Of a stretch of 64,000 bases of DNA, positions 44,098 through 52,561 are shown piece by piece. The first letter of the stretch is position 1, and every line of letters starts with the position of its first letter. The notes beneath the pieces were generated by a model, which had not been told where the DNA came from, ran no database searches, and worked only from the letters and a program-made list of their open reading frames with translations. The stretch comes from Variovorax sp. OV700 (lineage in GTDB: Bacteria > Pseudomonadota > Gammaproteobacteria > Burkholderiales > Burkholderiaceae_C), in NCBI RefSeq assembly GCF_900099805.1, contig NZ_FNDR01000017.1:1-64000 (forward strand). Reading direction: 5' to 3'. The position numbers were made by a program, and so were the translations under genes.

Positions 44098-45285
44098 ATG
44101 CAATTCGCTTCCCGCCTCGACAACGTCGAAACCTCCGCCATCCGCGAACTCTTCAAGCTGCTGGGCAAGCCCGGCATCATCAGCTTTGCGGGCGGCTTCC
44201 CCGACAGCGCCATGTTCGACGTGGAGGGCCTGAAGGAAGCGAGCCAGAAGGCACTGACCGAAGAACCCGGCGGCGCGCTGCAATACGGCGCCACCGAAGG
44301 CTACGAGCCGCTTCGCACGCAGCTTTCTGCCTTCATGAAGACCAAGGGCGTGGACGTGGACCCCAGCGGCCTGATCGTCACCACCGGCAGCCAGCAGGCG
44401 CTCGACCTGCTGGGCAAGACCATGATCTCGCCCGGCGACAAGGTGATTGTCGAAGGCCCGACCTTTCTGGCCACCATCCAGTGTTTTCGGCTGTATGGCG
44501 CGCAGCTCATCAGCGCGCCCATCGACGCCAACGGCGTGAAGACCGACGAACTGGAGAAGCTCATCGCCGAGCACAAGCCCAAGTTCGTCTACCTGATTCC
44601 CACCTTCGGCAACCCGAGCGGCGCCATGCTGACGCTGGAGCGCCGCAAGAAGGTGCTCGAGCTGGCGGTCAAGTACCAGACGCTGATCGTCGAGGACGAC
44701 CCCTACGGCGACCTTTATTTCGGCGAGGCGCCGCCGCCCTCGATCCTGGCCTTGAGCAAGGACGTGCCGGGCAGCCGCGAGCTGCTGGCCCACTGCGGCA
44801 GCCTGAGCAAGGTGCTGAGCCCGGGCCTGCGCATCGGCTGGATGATCGCGCCGGCCGAACTGCTCGCCAAGGCCACGATGTGCAAGCAGTTCAGCGATGC
44901 GCACACCAGCACCTTTGCCCAGGCTACTGCTGCACAGTACCTCAAGAGCGGTCGCATGCCGGGCACGCTGGCGCACGTGCGCGAGGTGTACGGCCAGCGC
45001 GCGCAGGCCATGGGCGCGGCACTGAAGCGCGAGCTGGGCGATGCGGTCAGCTTCACGCAGCCGCAGGGCGGCTTGTTTTTCTGGGCCCGCCTCACGGGAG
45101 CCAACGGCAAGCTGGCCGATGCGGGCGAACTGGCCAAGCGCGCCATCGAGCAGCTGGTGGCCTTCGTGCCTGGGGCGCCGTTCTATGCCGAGAAGCCCGA
45201 CATGGCGACGCTGCGGTTGAGCTTTGCGACGGCGGATGTGGCGAAGATTGAAGAGGGCGTGAAGCGCCTCGGCCAAGCCCTGTAA
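44098..45285 (+). CDS. PLP-dependent aminotransferase (2-aminoadipate/aromatic type)
   Basis: This 395-residue fold-type I aminotransferase of the LysN/ARO8-like group has 'ISFAGGFPDSAMF' near 27-39, 'LQYGATEGYEPLR' near 62, and 'TTGSQQALDLLGK' near 98. The PLP-binding segment 'EDDPYGDLYF' is near 202 and the PLP lysine is in 'CGSLSKVLSPGLRIGW' near 240. It has no helix-turn-helix and so is not a MocR regulator. The amino donor is not evident and there is no clear operon partner. An in-frame GTG at 44086 is a less likely start. Confidence 0.9.
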   Translation: MQFASRLDNVETSAIRELFKLLGKPGIISFAGGFPDSAMFDVEGLKEASQKALTEEPGGALQYGATEGYEPLRTQLSAFMKTKGVDVDPSGLIVTTGSQQALDLLGKTMISPGDKVIVEGPTFLATIQCFRLYGAQLISAPIDANGVKTDELEKLIAEHKPKFVYLIPTFGNPSGAMLTLERRKKVLELAVKYQTLIVEDDPYGDLYFGEAPPPSILALSKDVPGSRELLAHCGSLSKVLSPGLRIGWMIAPAELLAKATMCKQFSDAHTSTFAQATAAQYLKSGRMPGTLAHVREVYGQRAQAMGAALKRELGDAVSFTQPQGGLFFWARLTGANGKLADAGELAKRAIEQLVAFVPGAPFYAEKPDMATLRLSFATADVAKIEEGVKRLGQAL

Positions 45286-45292
45286 TCTTCGG

Positions 45293-45520
45293 TCAGGGCG
45301 AGCGATGCAGCCGAGGCGCCGCCAGCAGCGCCAGGTTCTCCTCTATGGCCGCATCCACGTTCGGATGGCGGCCTTTCATTTTCGATAGCGTCATGATCGT
45401 CTGCAGCGCCTTCAGGTCCTTGACCGAGGGCGCAACCTTGATCTGGGCGATGGCCGCCGATGCGTTGCCGCCGTTGACCAATGCCATTACCTTGCTTGCC
45501 CAGTCGTTTGCGCGCGCCAT
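45293..45520 (-). CDS. Small conserved-looking hypothetical protein (helical)
   Basis: This 75-residue protein is mostly alpha-helical by composition: 'WASKVMALVNGGNASAAIAQI', then a basic 'LSKMKGRHPNVDAAIEENLALL'. There is no signal peptide, membrane segment or known motif. The start at 45520 is chosen over 45589 because a GGTGA site lies before it and the extension would run into the promoter of the divergent gene at 45592. Its coding status rests on an intact frame and Shine-Dalgarno site only. Confidence 0.6.
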   Translation of the reverse strand: MARANDWASKVMALVNGGNASAAIAQIKVAPSVKDLKALQTIMTLSKMKGRHPNVDAAIEENLALLAAPRLHRSP

Positions 45521-45591
45521 GTCTTCACCTGCTTTCAATTGAACCGCCGACTGTACACAGGACAGCCAGGCGGCATTGGTTACCATCACCC

Positions 45592-45918
45592 ATGAGAAAA
45601 ACCTTTCAGCTTCAGGTCGAGGGCAAACACCCCGACCGTCTCCTCGAAGCCATCAAGCACGAGATCCGCAAGTACATCAAGCGCGAGCGGCGCCGCGTCC
45701 TGCCAGAAGGCAGCGACTTCTGGGACTTCGATTGCAAGTTCGGCACCGCGGCGGAAACCGCCGAAGTCGTGCATCTTTCGGCCATCACGGGCCTGATCGA
45801 CGGCGTCGTCAAGGACGCCGGCAAGCAGTTCTATGTCGAGATCCTGGCCAAGCCCGGCAAGCGCACACCGCGCCCCGCCGGGGAGCGGGCGCAAGAAGAA
45901 CCGCCAGAAGAAGACTGA
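45592..45918 (+). CDS. DUF6172-like small protein
   Basis: This 108-residue cytoplasmic protein starts 'MRKTFQLQVEGKHPDRLLEA', followed by a strongly basic helix ('HEIRKYIKRERRR') and 'GSDFWDFDCKFG'. This pattern matches the DUF6172 family, found in proteobacteria and of unknown function. The basic helix suggests nucleic-acid or ribosome contact, but that is a guess. It ends 10 bp from the convergent dehydrogenase gene. Confidence 0.75.
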   Translation: MRKTFQLQVEGKHPDRLLEAIKHEIRKYIKRERRRVLPEGSDFWDFDCKFGTAAETAEVVHLSAITGLIDGVVKDAGKQFYVEILAKPGKRTPRPAGERAQEEPPEED

Positions 45919-45928
45919 TCGGCCTTTT

Positions 45929-46996
45929 TTAGATCAGCGCCTGGGCCAGTTGCAGGCCGTGGCGTTGCTCCGCATCCTGCAGCGAACGCGCGATCGACGG
46001 ATGCAGGCGCACCCCGTTCTTCGATTGCGTTTCGCGGCGCTTCAAGCCGCCTTCCCCCGGCAGCCGCACCGGCTTTGCAGGATCGATGGGCATGTTGGTG
46101 CGGCACTGCGCCGCCACGTGGTCCATCTGGCGCAGAAAAGCTTCCTTGCCGCCGAACGCATGCAGATCGTGCAGCGTGACGTGCACCGTCGCGCCCCAGC
46201 CTTCAGGCGGATCGGCGCGGCCGTGGCCCGCGAGGCCGGCCGTCAGCGTCTCGACCAGCAGCGCCATTCCGTAGCCCTTGTGCCCATGGCTCAGGCCGCC
46301 AACCGGCAGCAGCGTACCGGGCGGCTGGTCGAACAGCACCTGCGGGTTATTGGTCGGCTTGCCGGTGGCATCGATCAGCCATTCCTCGGCAAAGGTCTCG
46401 CCGGCCGCGCGCTTGCGGTTGCTCATGCCGTTGGTGGTGATGGAGGCCGAGATGTCGACCATCACGCCGCCTTGCGACAGGGGAAAGCCCATGGCCAGCG
46501 GATTCGGCGTGAACACGGCCTGCGTGCCGCCGAAGGGCGCGACGCTGGCCGCATTGGGGTCGGAGCACGCCAGCAGCATCAGCATGTCTTCCTGCAGCGC
46601 ACGCAGCATGTAGACCGCGAGACAGGCGATGTGGTGGCTGCGGCGGATCACGAGCGAGGCGGTGCCGAGCTCGCGCGCACGCGGCAGCAGCAGGTCCAGG
46701 CCCTGGTCCATGAGCCAGGGGCCGGGCAGGCGCTTGCCGTCCCACAGCACGGCCGCCGGGCGGTCCGACAGCACCTCGGGCGTACCGTCGCGCGTCATGC
46801 CGCCGGATTCGATTTCCTTCACATAGCCGGCCAGCAGGGCGAGCCCGTGCGTGTCGTGGCCCAGCAGGTCGCCTTCGACCAGCGTGCGGGCGACGCTGTC
46901 GGCCATCGATGCAGCGAGGCCGGCCTTCTGCAGCAAGGCGCTGCCGTAGTCCCTGAGTGCATCTGCGCTGTAGAGCGGAGCGGTGTCGTCGTTCAT
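45929..46996 (-). CDS. Malate/L-lactate dehydrogenase-like NAD(P)-dependent oxidoreductase (Ldh family)
   Basis: This 355-residue protein belongs to the LDH2/MDH2 family, distinct from classical lactate dehydrogenases. It includes 'GDLLGHDTHGLALL' with the catalytic His near residue 48, 'RRSHHIACLAVYML' near 120, 'TPNPLAMGFPL' near 168 and 'SHGHKGYGMALLVETL' near 237. Family substrates include malate, ureidoglycolate, sulfolactate and Delta1-piperideine-2-carboxylate; none can be chosen here. It overlaps serB by 4 nt and is the last gene of mfd-serB-ldh. Confidence 0.88.
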   Translation of the reverse strand: MNDDTAPLYSADALRDYGSALLQKAGLAASMADSVARTLVEGDLLGHDTHGLALLAGYVKEIESGGMTRDGTPEVLSDRPAAVLWDGKRLPGPWLMDQGLDLLLPRARELGTASLVIRRSHHIACLAVYMLRALQEDMLMLLACSDPNAASVAPFGGTQAVFTPNPLAMGFPLSQGGVMVDISASITTNGMSNRKRAAGETFAEEWLIDATGKPTNNPQVLFDQPPGTLLPVGGLSHGHKGYGMALLVETLTAGLAGHGRADPPEGWGATVHVTLHDLHAFGGKEAFLRQMDHVAAQCRTNMPIDPAKPVRLPGEGGLKRRETQSKNGVRLHPSIARSLQDAEQRHGLQLAQALI

Positions 46997-47703
46997 TTCA
47001 GAATCTCCAGCAAGCGGTCGAGGCCGCCTTCGTTGATGGCCACCATGGCTTGTTCGCGCACCTTGGGCTTGGCGTGGTACGCCACCGAGAGGCCGGCTTC
47101 GCCCATCATCGGCAGGTCGTTGGCGCCGTCGCCCACGGCGATGGTCTCTTGCGGCGAAATGCCCATGAGCGATGCGACTTCGAGCAGCGTTCGGCGCTTT
47201 TCGGCGCCGTCGCAGATGTCACCCCAGCTTTGCTGCACTACCTGGCCGGTGAGCTGGCCATCGGCTTCGTCGAGTAGGTTGGAGCGCGCGAAGTCGATGC
47301 CCAGGCGGTCTTTCACGCGGTTGGCAAAAAACGTGAAGCCGCCCGACACCAGAAGCACCTTGAGCCCCGCCGCCTTGCAGGCGGCCACCAGTTCGGCCGC
47401 GCCCGGATTGAGCTTCAAGCGCTCGTCGTACACCTGCTGCAGCGCCGCGACCGGCACGCCCCTCAGCAGCGCCGCGCGGCGGCGCAAGCTTTCCTTGAAG
47501 TCCTTGATCTCGCCGCGCATCGTGGCTTCGGTGATGGCGGCCACCTCGGCCTTCTTGCCGACGGCATCGGCGATCTCGTCGATGCATTCGATGTTGATCA
47601 GCGTCGAGTCCATGTCGAACGCGATCAGCTTGAAGTCGGCGAGCTTCAGCGGCGGCTTCACGCGCTGGAGGACGAGACCGGGAGAAAATTCGATGGCGTT
47701 CAT
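46993..47703 (-). CDS. serB: Phosphoserine phosphatase
   Basis: It catalyses the last step of serine synthesis. The 236-residue HAD-superfamily enzyme has the nucleophile pair in 'FDMDSTL' (Asp30, Asp32), 'LLVSGGFTFF' near 115, 'KRRTLLE' near 168 and the Mg-binding 'VGDGANDLPMM' near 187. It lacks the N-terminal ACT-like region of longer SerB forms such as E. coli's, which is usual in Burkholderiales. Start and stop overlap mfd and the dehydrogenase (ATGA each). Confidence 0.95.
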   Translation of the reverse strand: MNAIEFSPGLVLQRVKPPLKLADFKLIAFDMDSTLINIECIDEIADAVGKKAEVAAITEATMRGEIKDFKESLRRRAALLRGVPVAALQQVYDERLKLNPGAAELVAACKAAGLKVLLVSGGFTFFANRVKDRLGIDFARSNLLDEADGQLTGQVVQQSWGDICDGAEKRRTLLEVASLMGISPQETIAVGDGANDLPMMGEAGLSVAYHAKPKVREQAMVAINEGGLDRLLEILK

Positions 47704-50700
47704 GCAGGAACAGTTTCCTTGATGATGGGTTGACCGAGGCTGCGCAGCACATCGCGCACCATTTGCGCACGCTCCTTCGGTTCCTTGAGTTCGCGCTCGA
47801 TGCGCAGCTTTTCGTTGCCGGCGAGCTTGATGTGCTTGTTCTTCTGGATCAGATGGATGATGGCCATGGAATCGACCGGCGGATCCTTCTTGAACGTGAT
47901 GTGGATCACGCCCGGTGCCGCATCGACCTTGACCACGCCATAGGGCCGCGCCAGCACGCGCAGCCGGTGCGTATCGATCAGCGTCTGCGCCTGCGGCGGC
48001 AGCTTGCCGAAGCGGTCGACGATCTCTTCCAGCAGCGTGTCGATCTGGTCGGGTGTCTTGGCGGTGGCCAGCTTCTTGTAGAACGACAGGCGCAGGTGCA
48101 CGTCGCCGCAGTAGTCGTCGGGCAGCAGGGCGGGGGCATGCAGGTTGATCTCGGTCGTGACCGACAGCGGCGCGAGCAGGTCGGGCTCCTGCCCAGCCTT
48201 GAGCGCGCGCACGGCTTCGCTCAGCATCTCGTTGTAGAGCTGGAAGCCGATCTCCATCATGTTGCCGCTCTGGTTTTCGCCCAGCACTTCGCCGGTGCCG
48301 CGAATCTCCAGGTCGTGCATGGCAAGGTAGAAGCCCGAGCCCAGCTCTTCCATCTGCTGGATGGCGTCGAGCCGCTGCGCCGCCTGTTTGGTCAGGCCCT
48401 CGGTGTCCGGCACCATCAGGTACGCATAGGCCTGGTGATGCGAACGCCCGACACGGCCGCGCAGCTGGTGCAGCTGCGCCAGGCCGAACTTGTCGGCGCG
48501 GCTCATCACGATGGTGTTGGCGGTCGGCACGTCGATGCCGGTCTCGATGATGGTCGAGCACAGCAAGAGGTTGTAGCGCTGCGCCACGAAGTCGCGCATC
48601 ACCCGCTCCAGCTCGCGTTCGGGCATCTGGCCGTGGGCCACGGCAATGCGAGCCTCGGGCAATATCTCTTCGAGCTTCTGGCGGCGGTTCTCGATGGTCT
48701 CGACCTCGTTGTGCAGGAAGTAGACCTGCCCGCCGCGCTTCAACTCGCGCAGTACGGCCTCGCGGATCACGCCGGTGCCCTCGTTGCGAACGAAGGTCTT
48801 GATGGCCAGGCGCCGCTGCGGCGCGGTGGCGATCACGCTCAGGTCGCGCAGGCCTTCGAGCGCCATGCCCAGCGTGCGCGGAATGGGCGTGGCCGTGAGC
48901 GTGAGCACGTCGACCTCGGCACGCATCGCCTTCATCGCCTCCTTGTGGCGCACGCCGAAGCGATGCTCCTCGTCGATGATGAGCAGGCCCAGGTTCTTGA
49001 ACTTGATCGACGGCGACAGCAGCTTGTGCGTGCCCACCACGATGTCGACCGTGCCTTCGGCCAGGCCCTTGGCGGCCGCGGTGATTTCCTTGGCCGAACG
49101 GAAGCGGCTCATTTCGGCCACCTTGACCGGCCACTTGGCGAAACGGTCGACCAGCGTCTGGTAGTGCTGCTCGGCCAGCAGCGTGGTGGGCGCGAGAAAC
49201 GCCACCTGCTTGCCGCCCGTGATCGCGATGAAGGCGGCGCGCAGTGCCACTTCGGTCTTGCCGAAGCCCACGTCGCCGCAGACCAGCCGGTCCATCGGCT
49301 GCGGCGAGATCATGTCCTGCACCACGGCGTGGATCGCGGCCTTCTGGTCGGCCGTTTCCTGGAAGCCGAAGTCGTTGGCGAACACCTCGTAGTCGGCGGC
49401 CGAAAAGCGGAAGGCGTGGCCCTGGCGCGCCGCGCGGCGGGCGTAGATGTTGAGCAGCTCGGCGGCCGAGTCGCGCACCTGTTCGGCCGCCTTGCGCTTG
49501 GCCTTTTCCCACTGGCCGGAGCCCAGCTTGTGCAGCGGCGCCTCGTCGGCGCTGACGCCGGTGTAGCGGCTGATCTGGTGCAGCTGCGAAACGGGCACGT
49601 AGAGCGTGGCCTTGTCGGCGTACTCCAGGTGCAGCATTTCCTGCAGCAGCGGCTTGCCTTCGGCATCGACGCCCTGGCCCAGGTCCATGTGGATCAGCCC
49701 GCGGTAGCGGCCGATGCCGTGCGCGGTGTGGACCACCGGGTCGCCCACGTTCAGCTCGGAAAGGTCCTTGATCAGCGCCTCGACGTCGCTGACCTGTTCC
49801 TGCTTCTTGTTGCGGCGGCGCGTGGTGGGCGCGGTGGCGAAGAGCTCGGTTTCGGTGACGAGGTCGATGCCCTGTTCGCGCCACGCGAAGCCCGAGGCCA
49901 GCGCGGCGGTGGCGATGCCGATTTTTTCGTCGGTCGAGGCCTCGAACTCGGCCAGCGAGTCGAAGGCCGGCGGGCTGACCCCGCTGGCGCGCAGGAAGTC
50001 GAGCAGGCTTTCGCGCCGGCCTTCGCTCTCCGCAATCAGCAATACGCGGTGCGGCGTGGCCTTGATGTGGGCCTTGAGGCCGACCAGCGGATCTTCGGCG
50101 CCGCGCACCACCGCGAACGGCGGGAGCTTGTCGAACTCGGCGTAGGGCGTATCCGTGGCGATGTCGCCCCGAATTGCCAGCTGCGCGTGCGGCTTGGCCC
50201 GCTGGTAGAACTGTTCGGCGTTGAGGAACAGCGCCTCGGGCGGCAGCGCCGGCCGCTCGGGGTCGCCGCGCACCAGCCGGTATCGCTCGTTGGTGTCCTG
50301 CCAGAAATGCTGGAAGGCGGGTTCGAGATCGCCGTGCAACACCACGGTGGCATCGGGCCCGAAGTAGTCGAACACCGTGGCCGTTTCGTCGAAGAACAGC
50401 GGCAGGTAGTACTCGATGCCGGCGGTGGCCACGCCGTTGCCCATGTCCTTGTAGATGCGGCTCTTGGTCGGGTCGCCCTCGAGCAGTTCGCGCCAGCGGC
50501 TGCGAAAGCGCGCGCGGGCGTCGTCGTCCATCGGGAACTCGCGGCCCGGCAGCAAGCGCACCTCGGGCACGGGGTAGAGGCTGCGCTGGGTGTCGGGGTC
50601 GAAGGTGCGGATGGAGTCGATCTCGTCGTCGAACAGATCGACGCGAAAGGGCACCGGCGAGCCCATGGGAAACAGGTCGATCAGGCCGCCGCGCACCGCG

Positions 50701-51182
50701 TATTCGCCCGGGCTCACCACCTGCGTCACATGGCTATAGCCAGCCAATGTGAGCTGGGCCTTGAGCTTCGATTCCTCGAGCTTCTGCTTGGCCTTGAAGT
50801 GAAAGGTGTAGCCGGCCAGGAAGGCAGGCGGCGCCAGGCGGTAGAGCGCGGTGGTGGCGGGCACCAGCACCACGTCGGCTTCCTTCTGGCTGATGCGCCA
50901 GAGCGTGGCGAGCCGCTCGCTGATCAGGTCCTGGTGAGGGGAAAAGCTGTCGTAGGGCAGCGTCTCCCAGTCGGGGAACAGGGCGCAGCGCAGGTCGGGC
51001 GCGAAGAACGCGGTCTCGTCGATCAGGCGCTGGGCGTCGTTGGCGTCCGCCGTGAACACCGCAGTGGCGCGGCCCGCGGCCTTCTCGCGCATGCCCAGCT
51101 GCGCCAGCAGCAGCGCATCGGCCGACAAAGGAGGACGCGGCAGCGTGAATCGCTTGCCCGCCGTGAGGTGGGGGAGGTCCAT
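47700..51182 (-). CDS. mfd: Transcription-repair coupling factor
   Basis: Mfd removes RNA polymerase stalled at DNA lesions and recruits UvrA. The 1160-residue protein has UvrB-like N-terminal domains (about 1-350), an RNA-polymerase-interacting CarD-like domain (about 480-560; 'GDPVVHTAHGIGRYRGL'), a RecG-like translocase with Walker A 'GDVGFGKTE' near 634 and DEEH box near 736, and a C-terminal UvrA-masking TRCF domain. The start at 51182 matches the family; the longer frame upstream overlaps ispD antisense. Confidence 0.97.
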   Translation of the reverse strand: MDLPHLTAGKRFTLPRPPLSADALLLAQLGMREKAAGRATAVFTADANDAQRLIDETAFFAPDLRCALFPDWETLPYDSFSPHQDLISERLATLWRISQKEADVVLVPATTALYRLAPPAFLAGYTFHFKAKQKLEESKLKAQLTLAGYSHVTQVVSPGEYAVRGGLIDLFPMGSPVPFRVDLFDDEIDSIRTFDPDTQRSLYPVPEVRLLPGREFPMDDDARARFRSRWRELLEGDPTKSRIYKDMGNGVATAGIEYYLPLFFDETATVFDYFGPDATVVLHGDLEPAFQHFWQDTNERYRLVRGDPERPALPPEALFLNAEQFYQRAKPHAQLAIRGDIATDTPYAEFDKLPPFAVVRGAEDPLVGLKAHIKATPHRVLLIAESEGRRESLLDFLRASGVSPPAFDSLAEFEASTDEKIGIATAALASGFAWREQGIDLVTETELFATAPTTRRRNKKQEQVSDVEALIKDLSELNVGDPVVHTAHGIGRYRGLIHMDLGQGVDAEGKPLLQEMLHLEYADKATLYVPVSQLHQISRYTGVSADEAPLHKLGSGQWEKAKRKAAEQVRDSAAELLNIYARRAARQGHAFRFSAADYEVFANDFGFQETADQKAAIHAVVQDMISPQPMDRLVCGDVGFGKTEVALRAAFIAITGGKQVAFLAPTTLLAEQHYQTLVDRFAKWPVKVAEMSRFRSAKEITAAAKGLAEGTVDIVVGTHKLLSPSIKFKNLGLLIIDEEHRFGVRHKEAMKAMRAEVDVLTLTATPIPRTLGMALEGLRDLSVIATAPQRRLAIKTFVRNEGTGVIREAVLRELKRGGQVYFLHNEVETIENRRQKLEEILPEARIAVAHGQMPERELERVMRDFVAQRYNLLLCSTIIETGIDVPTANTIVMSRADKFGLAQLHQLRGRVGRSHHQAYAYLMVPDTEGLTKQAAQRLDAIQQMEELGSGFYLAMHDLEIRGTGEVLGENQSGNMMEIGFQLYNEMLSEAVRALKAGQEPDLLAPLSVTTEINLHAPALLPDDYCGDVHLRLSFYKKLATAKTPDQIDTLLEEIVDRFGKLPPQAQTLIDTHRLRVLARPYGVVKVDAAPGVIHITFKKDPPVDSMAIIHLIQKNKHIKLAGNEKLRIERELKEPKERAQMVRDVLRSLGQPIIKETVPA

Positions 51183-51296
51183 GGAACGCTTTAAAAATGC
51201 AGAACACCCCGCGCCGCTGGCGAGGGGTGTGAGATGGTCGATTCTAGAATGGCGGCCCCTTGTTCGCTTGCCGGCCGTCGCCCGGTGCCGGAGCCC

Positions 51297-52010
51297 ATGT
51301 CTTCCTCCCGACTTTTCGTTCTGATTCCTTGCGCCGGCTCCGGCCACCGCGCGGGTGGCGTGCAGCCCAAGCAATACCAGCGCCTTGCGGGTGCGTCCTT
51401 GGTGGCCCATACGGTGGAGGCGTTTCGTGCGCTGGCGGGCCGCTTTGCCGGCCTGGCGGTGGTGGTGGCGCCGGACGACCGCGACGTGCAGGCGGCGCTG
51501 CCGCGCTTTCCGGCCACGGGCGAGTTCCTGTTGCAGGTGGGGGGCGTCACGCGCGCGGCCACGGTGCGCAACGGCCTGGCGGCGCTGCGGCAGAAAGGGG
51601 CTGGGGCGCACGACTGGGTGCTGGTGCACGACGCGGCGCGCTGCCTGGTCACGTCGAGCCAGATCGAGGCGCTGATCGCGGCCTGCGAACACGACGCCGT
51701 CGGCGGCCTGCTGGCCCAGCGCCTGGCTGACACGCTCAAGGTGTCGTCCGCCGGCAGCCGGGTTTCGCAGACGCTGCCGCGCGCCGACAAGTGGCTCGCC
51801 CAGACGCCGCAGATGTTTCGCATCGGCATGCTGCTCGATGCGCTGGAGCGTGTGGGCGACGCGGTGACGGATGAAGCCGGCGCCATCGAGGCGATCGGGC
51901 TTGCGCCGCTGCTGGTGCCGGGCAGTGCGCAGAATTTCAAAGTGACTTTTCCGGAAGACTTTGCGCTGGCCGAAGCGGTGTTGCTGGGCCGCAAGAAGGC
52001 CAGGGCATGA
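51297..52010 (+). CDS. ispD: 2-C-methyl-D-erythritol 4-phosphate cytidylyltransferase
   Basis: It transfers CMP from CTP to methylerythritol phosphate in the non-mevalonate isoprenoid pathway. The 237-residue protein has the CTP loop 'IPCAGSGHRAGGVQPKQY' (about 9-26; the second position is Cys instead of the common Ala). 'VLVHDAARCLV' lies near 108 and 'WLAQTPQMFRIG' near 165. The ATG at 51297 has GGAG 3 nt upstream and gives a standard length. ispF follows after 61 bp. Confidence 0.95.
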   Translation: MSSSRLFVLIPCAGSGHRAGGVQPKQYQRLAGASLVAHTVEAFRALAGRFAGLAVVVAPDDRDVQAALPRFPATGEFLLQVGGVTRAATVRNGLAALRQKGAGAHDWVLVHDAARCLVTSSQIEALIAACEHDAVGGLLAQRLADTLKVSSAGSRVSQTLPRADKWLAQTPQMFRIGMLLDALERVGDAVTDEAGAIEAIGLAPLLVPGSAQNFKVTFPEDFALAEAVLLGRKKARA

Positions 52011-52071
52011 GCCCCCGCCCGGCCGTTCCGAAGGGGGCTCGCACCGCAGTGCGTAGCACGGAGGTTACCCA

Positions 52072-52560
52072 ATGAGCGCACCTTTCAACATCCGCGTCGG
52101 CGAGGGCTGGGACGTTCACCAGCTGGTGGCGGGCCGCAAGCTGATTCTGGGCGGTGTCGAGGTGCCGCACACCACGGGCCTGCTGGGCCATTCGGATGCC
52201 GACGTGCTGCTGCATGCCATCACCGACGCATTGCTGGGTGCAGCGGGCCTGGGCGACATCGGGCGGCATTTTCCCGACACCGATGCGCAGTTTCGCGGCG
52301 CCGACTCGGCCGTGCTGCTTGGCGAAGCGGCCCGCCGCGTGCGTGCCGCGGGCTGGGAGATCGGCAACGTCGACAGCACGGTGATCGCGCAGGCGCCCAA
52401 GCTGGCCCCTCATATTCCGGTCATGTGCCAGCGCATCGCCGCAGCACTGGGCCTTGCGCTCGACCAGGTCAACGTGAAGGCGAAGACGGCCGAAAAGCTG
52501 GGCCCGGTCGGCGAAGGCCGCGCGATGGAAGCCCGCGCGGTGGTGTTGCTGCACCGCTGA
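52072..52560 (+). CDS. ispF: 2-C-methyl-D-erythritol 2,4-cyclodiphosphate synthase
   Basis: It cyclises CDP-methylerythritol 2-phosphate. The 162-residue trimer-forming protein has the metal ligands in 'GWDVHQLV' (Asp and His near 13-15; Trp replaces the usual Tyr) and 'LGHSDADVLLHAITDALLGA' (about 39-58). 'DIGRHFPDTD' and 'VNVKAKTAEKLGPVGEG' are conserved. Its stop lies 1 bp from the convergent sensor-kinase stop. Confidence 0.97.
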   Translation: MSAPFNIRVGEGWDVHQLVAGRKLILGGVEVPHTTGLLGHSDADVLLHAITDALLGAAGLGDIGRHFPDTDAQFRGADSAVLLGEAARRVRAAGWEIGNVDSTVIAQAPKLAPHIPVMCQRIAAALGLALDQVNVKAKTAEKLGPVGEGRAMEARAVVLLHR

Positions 52561-52561
52561 G

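Noticed and set aside
47730..51194. 1154-codon open frame antisense to mfd
   Set aside because: It is the reverse-strand shadow of a conserved gene with strong third-position GC bias. No recognisable domain and no ribosome-binding site were seen.
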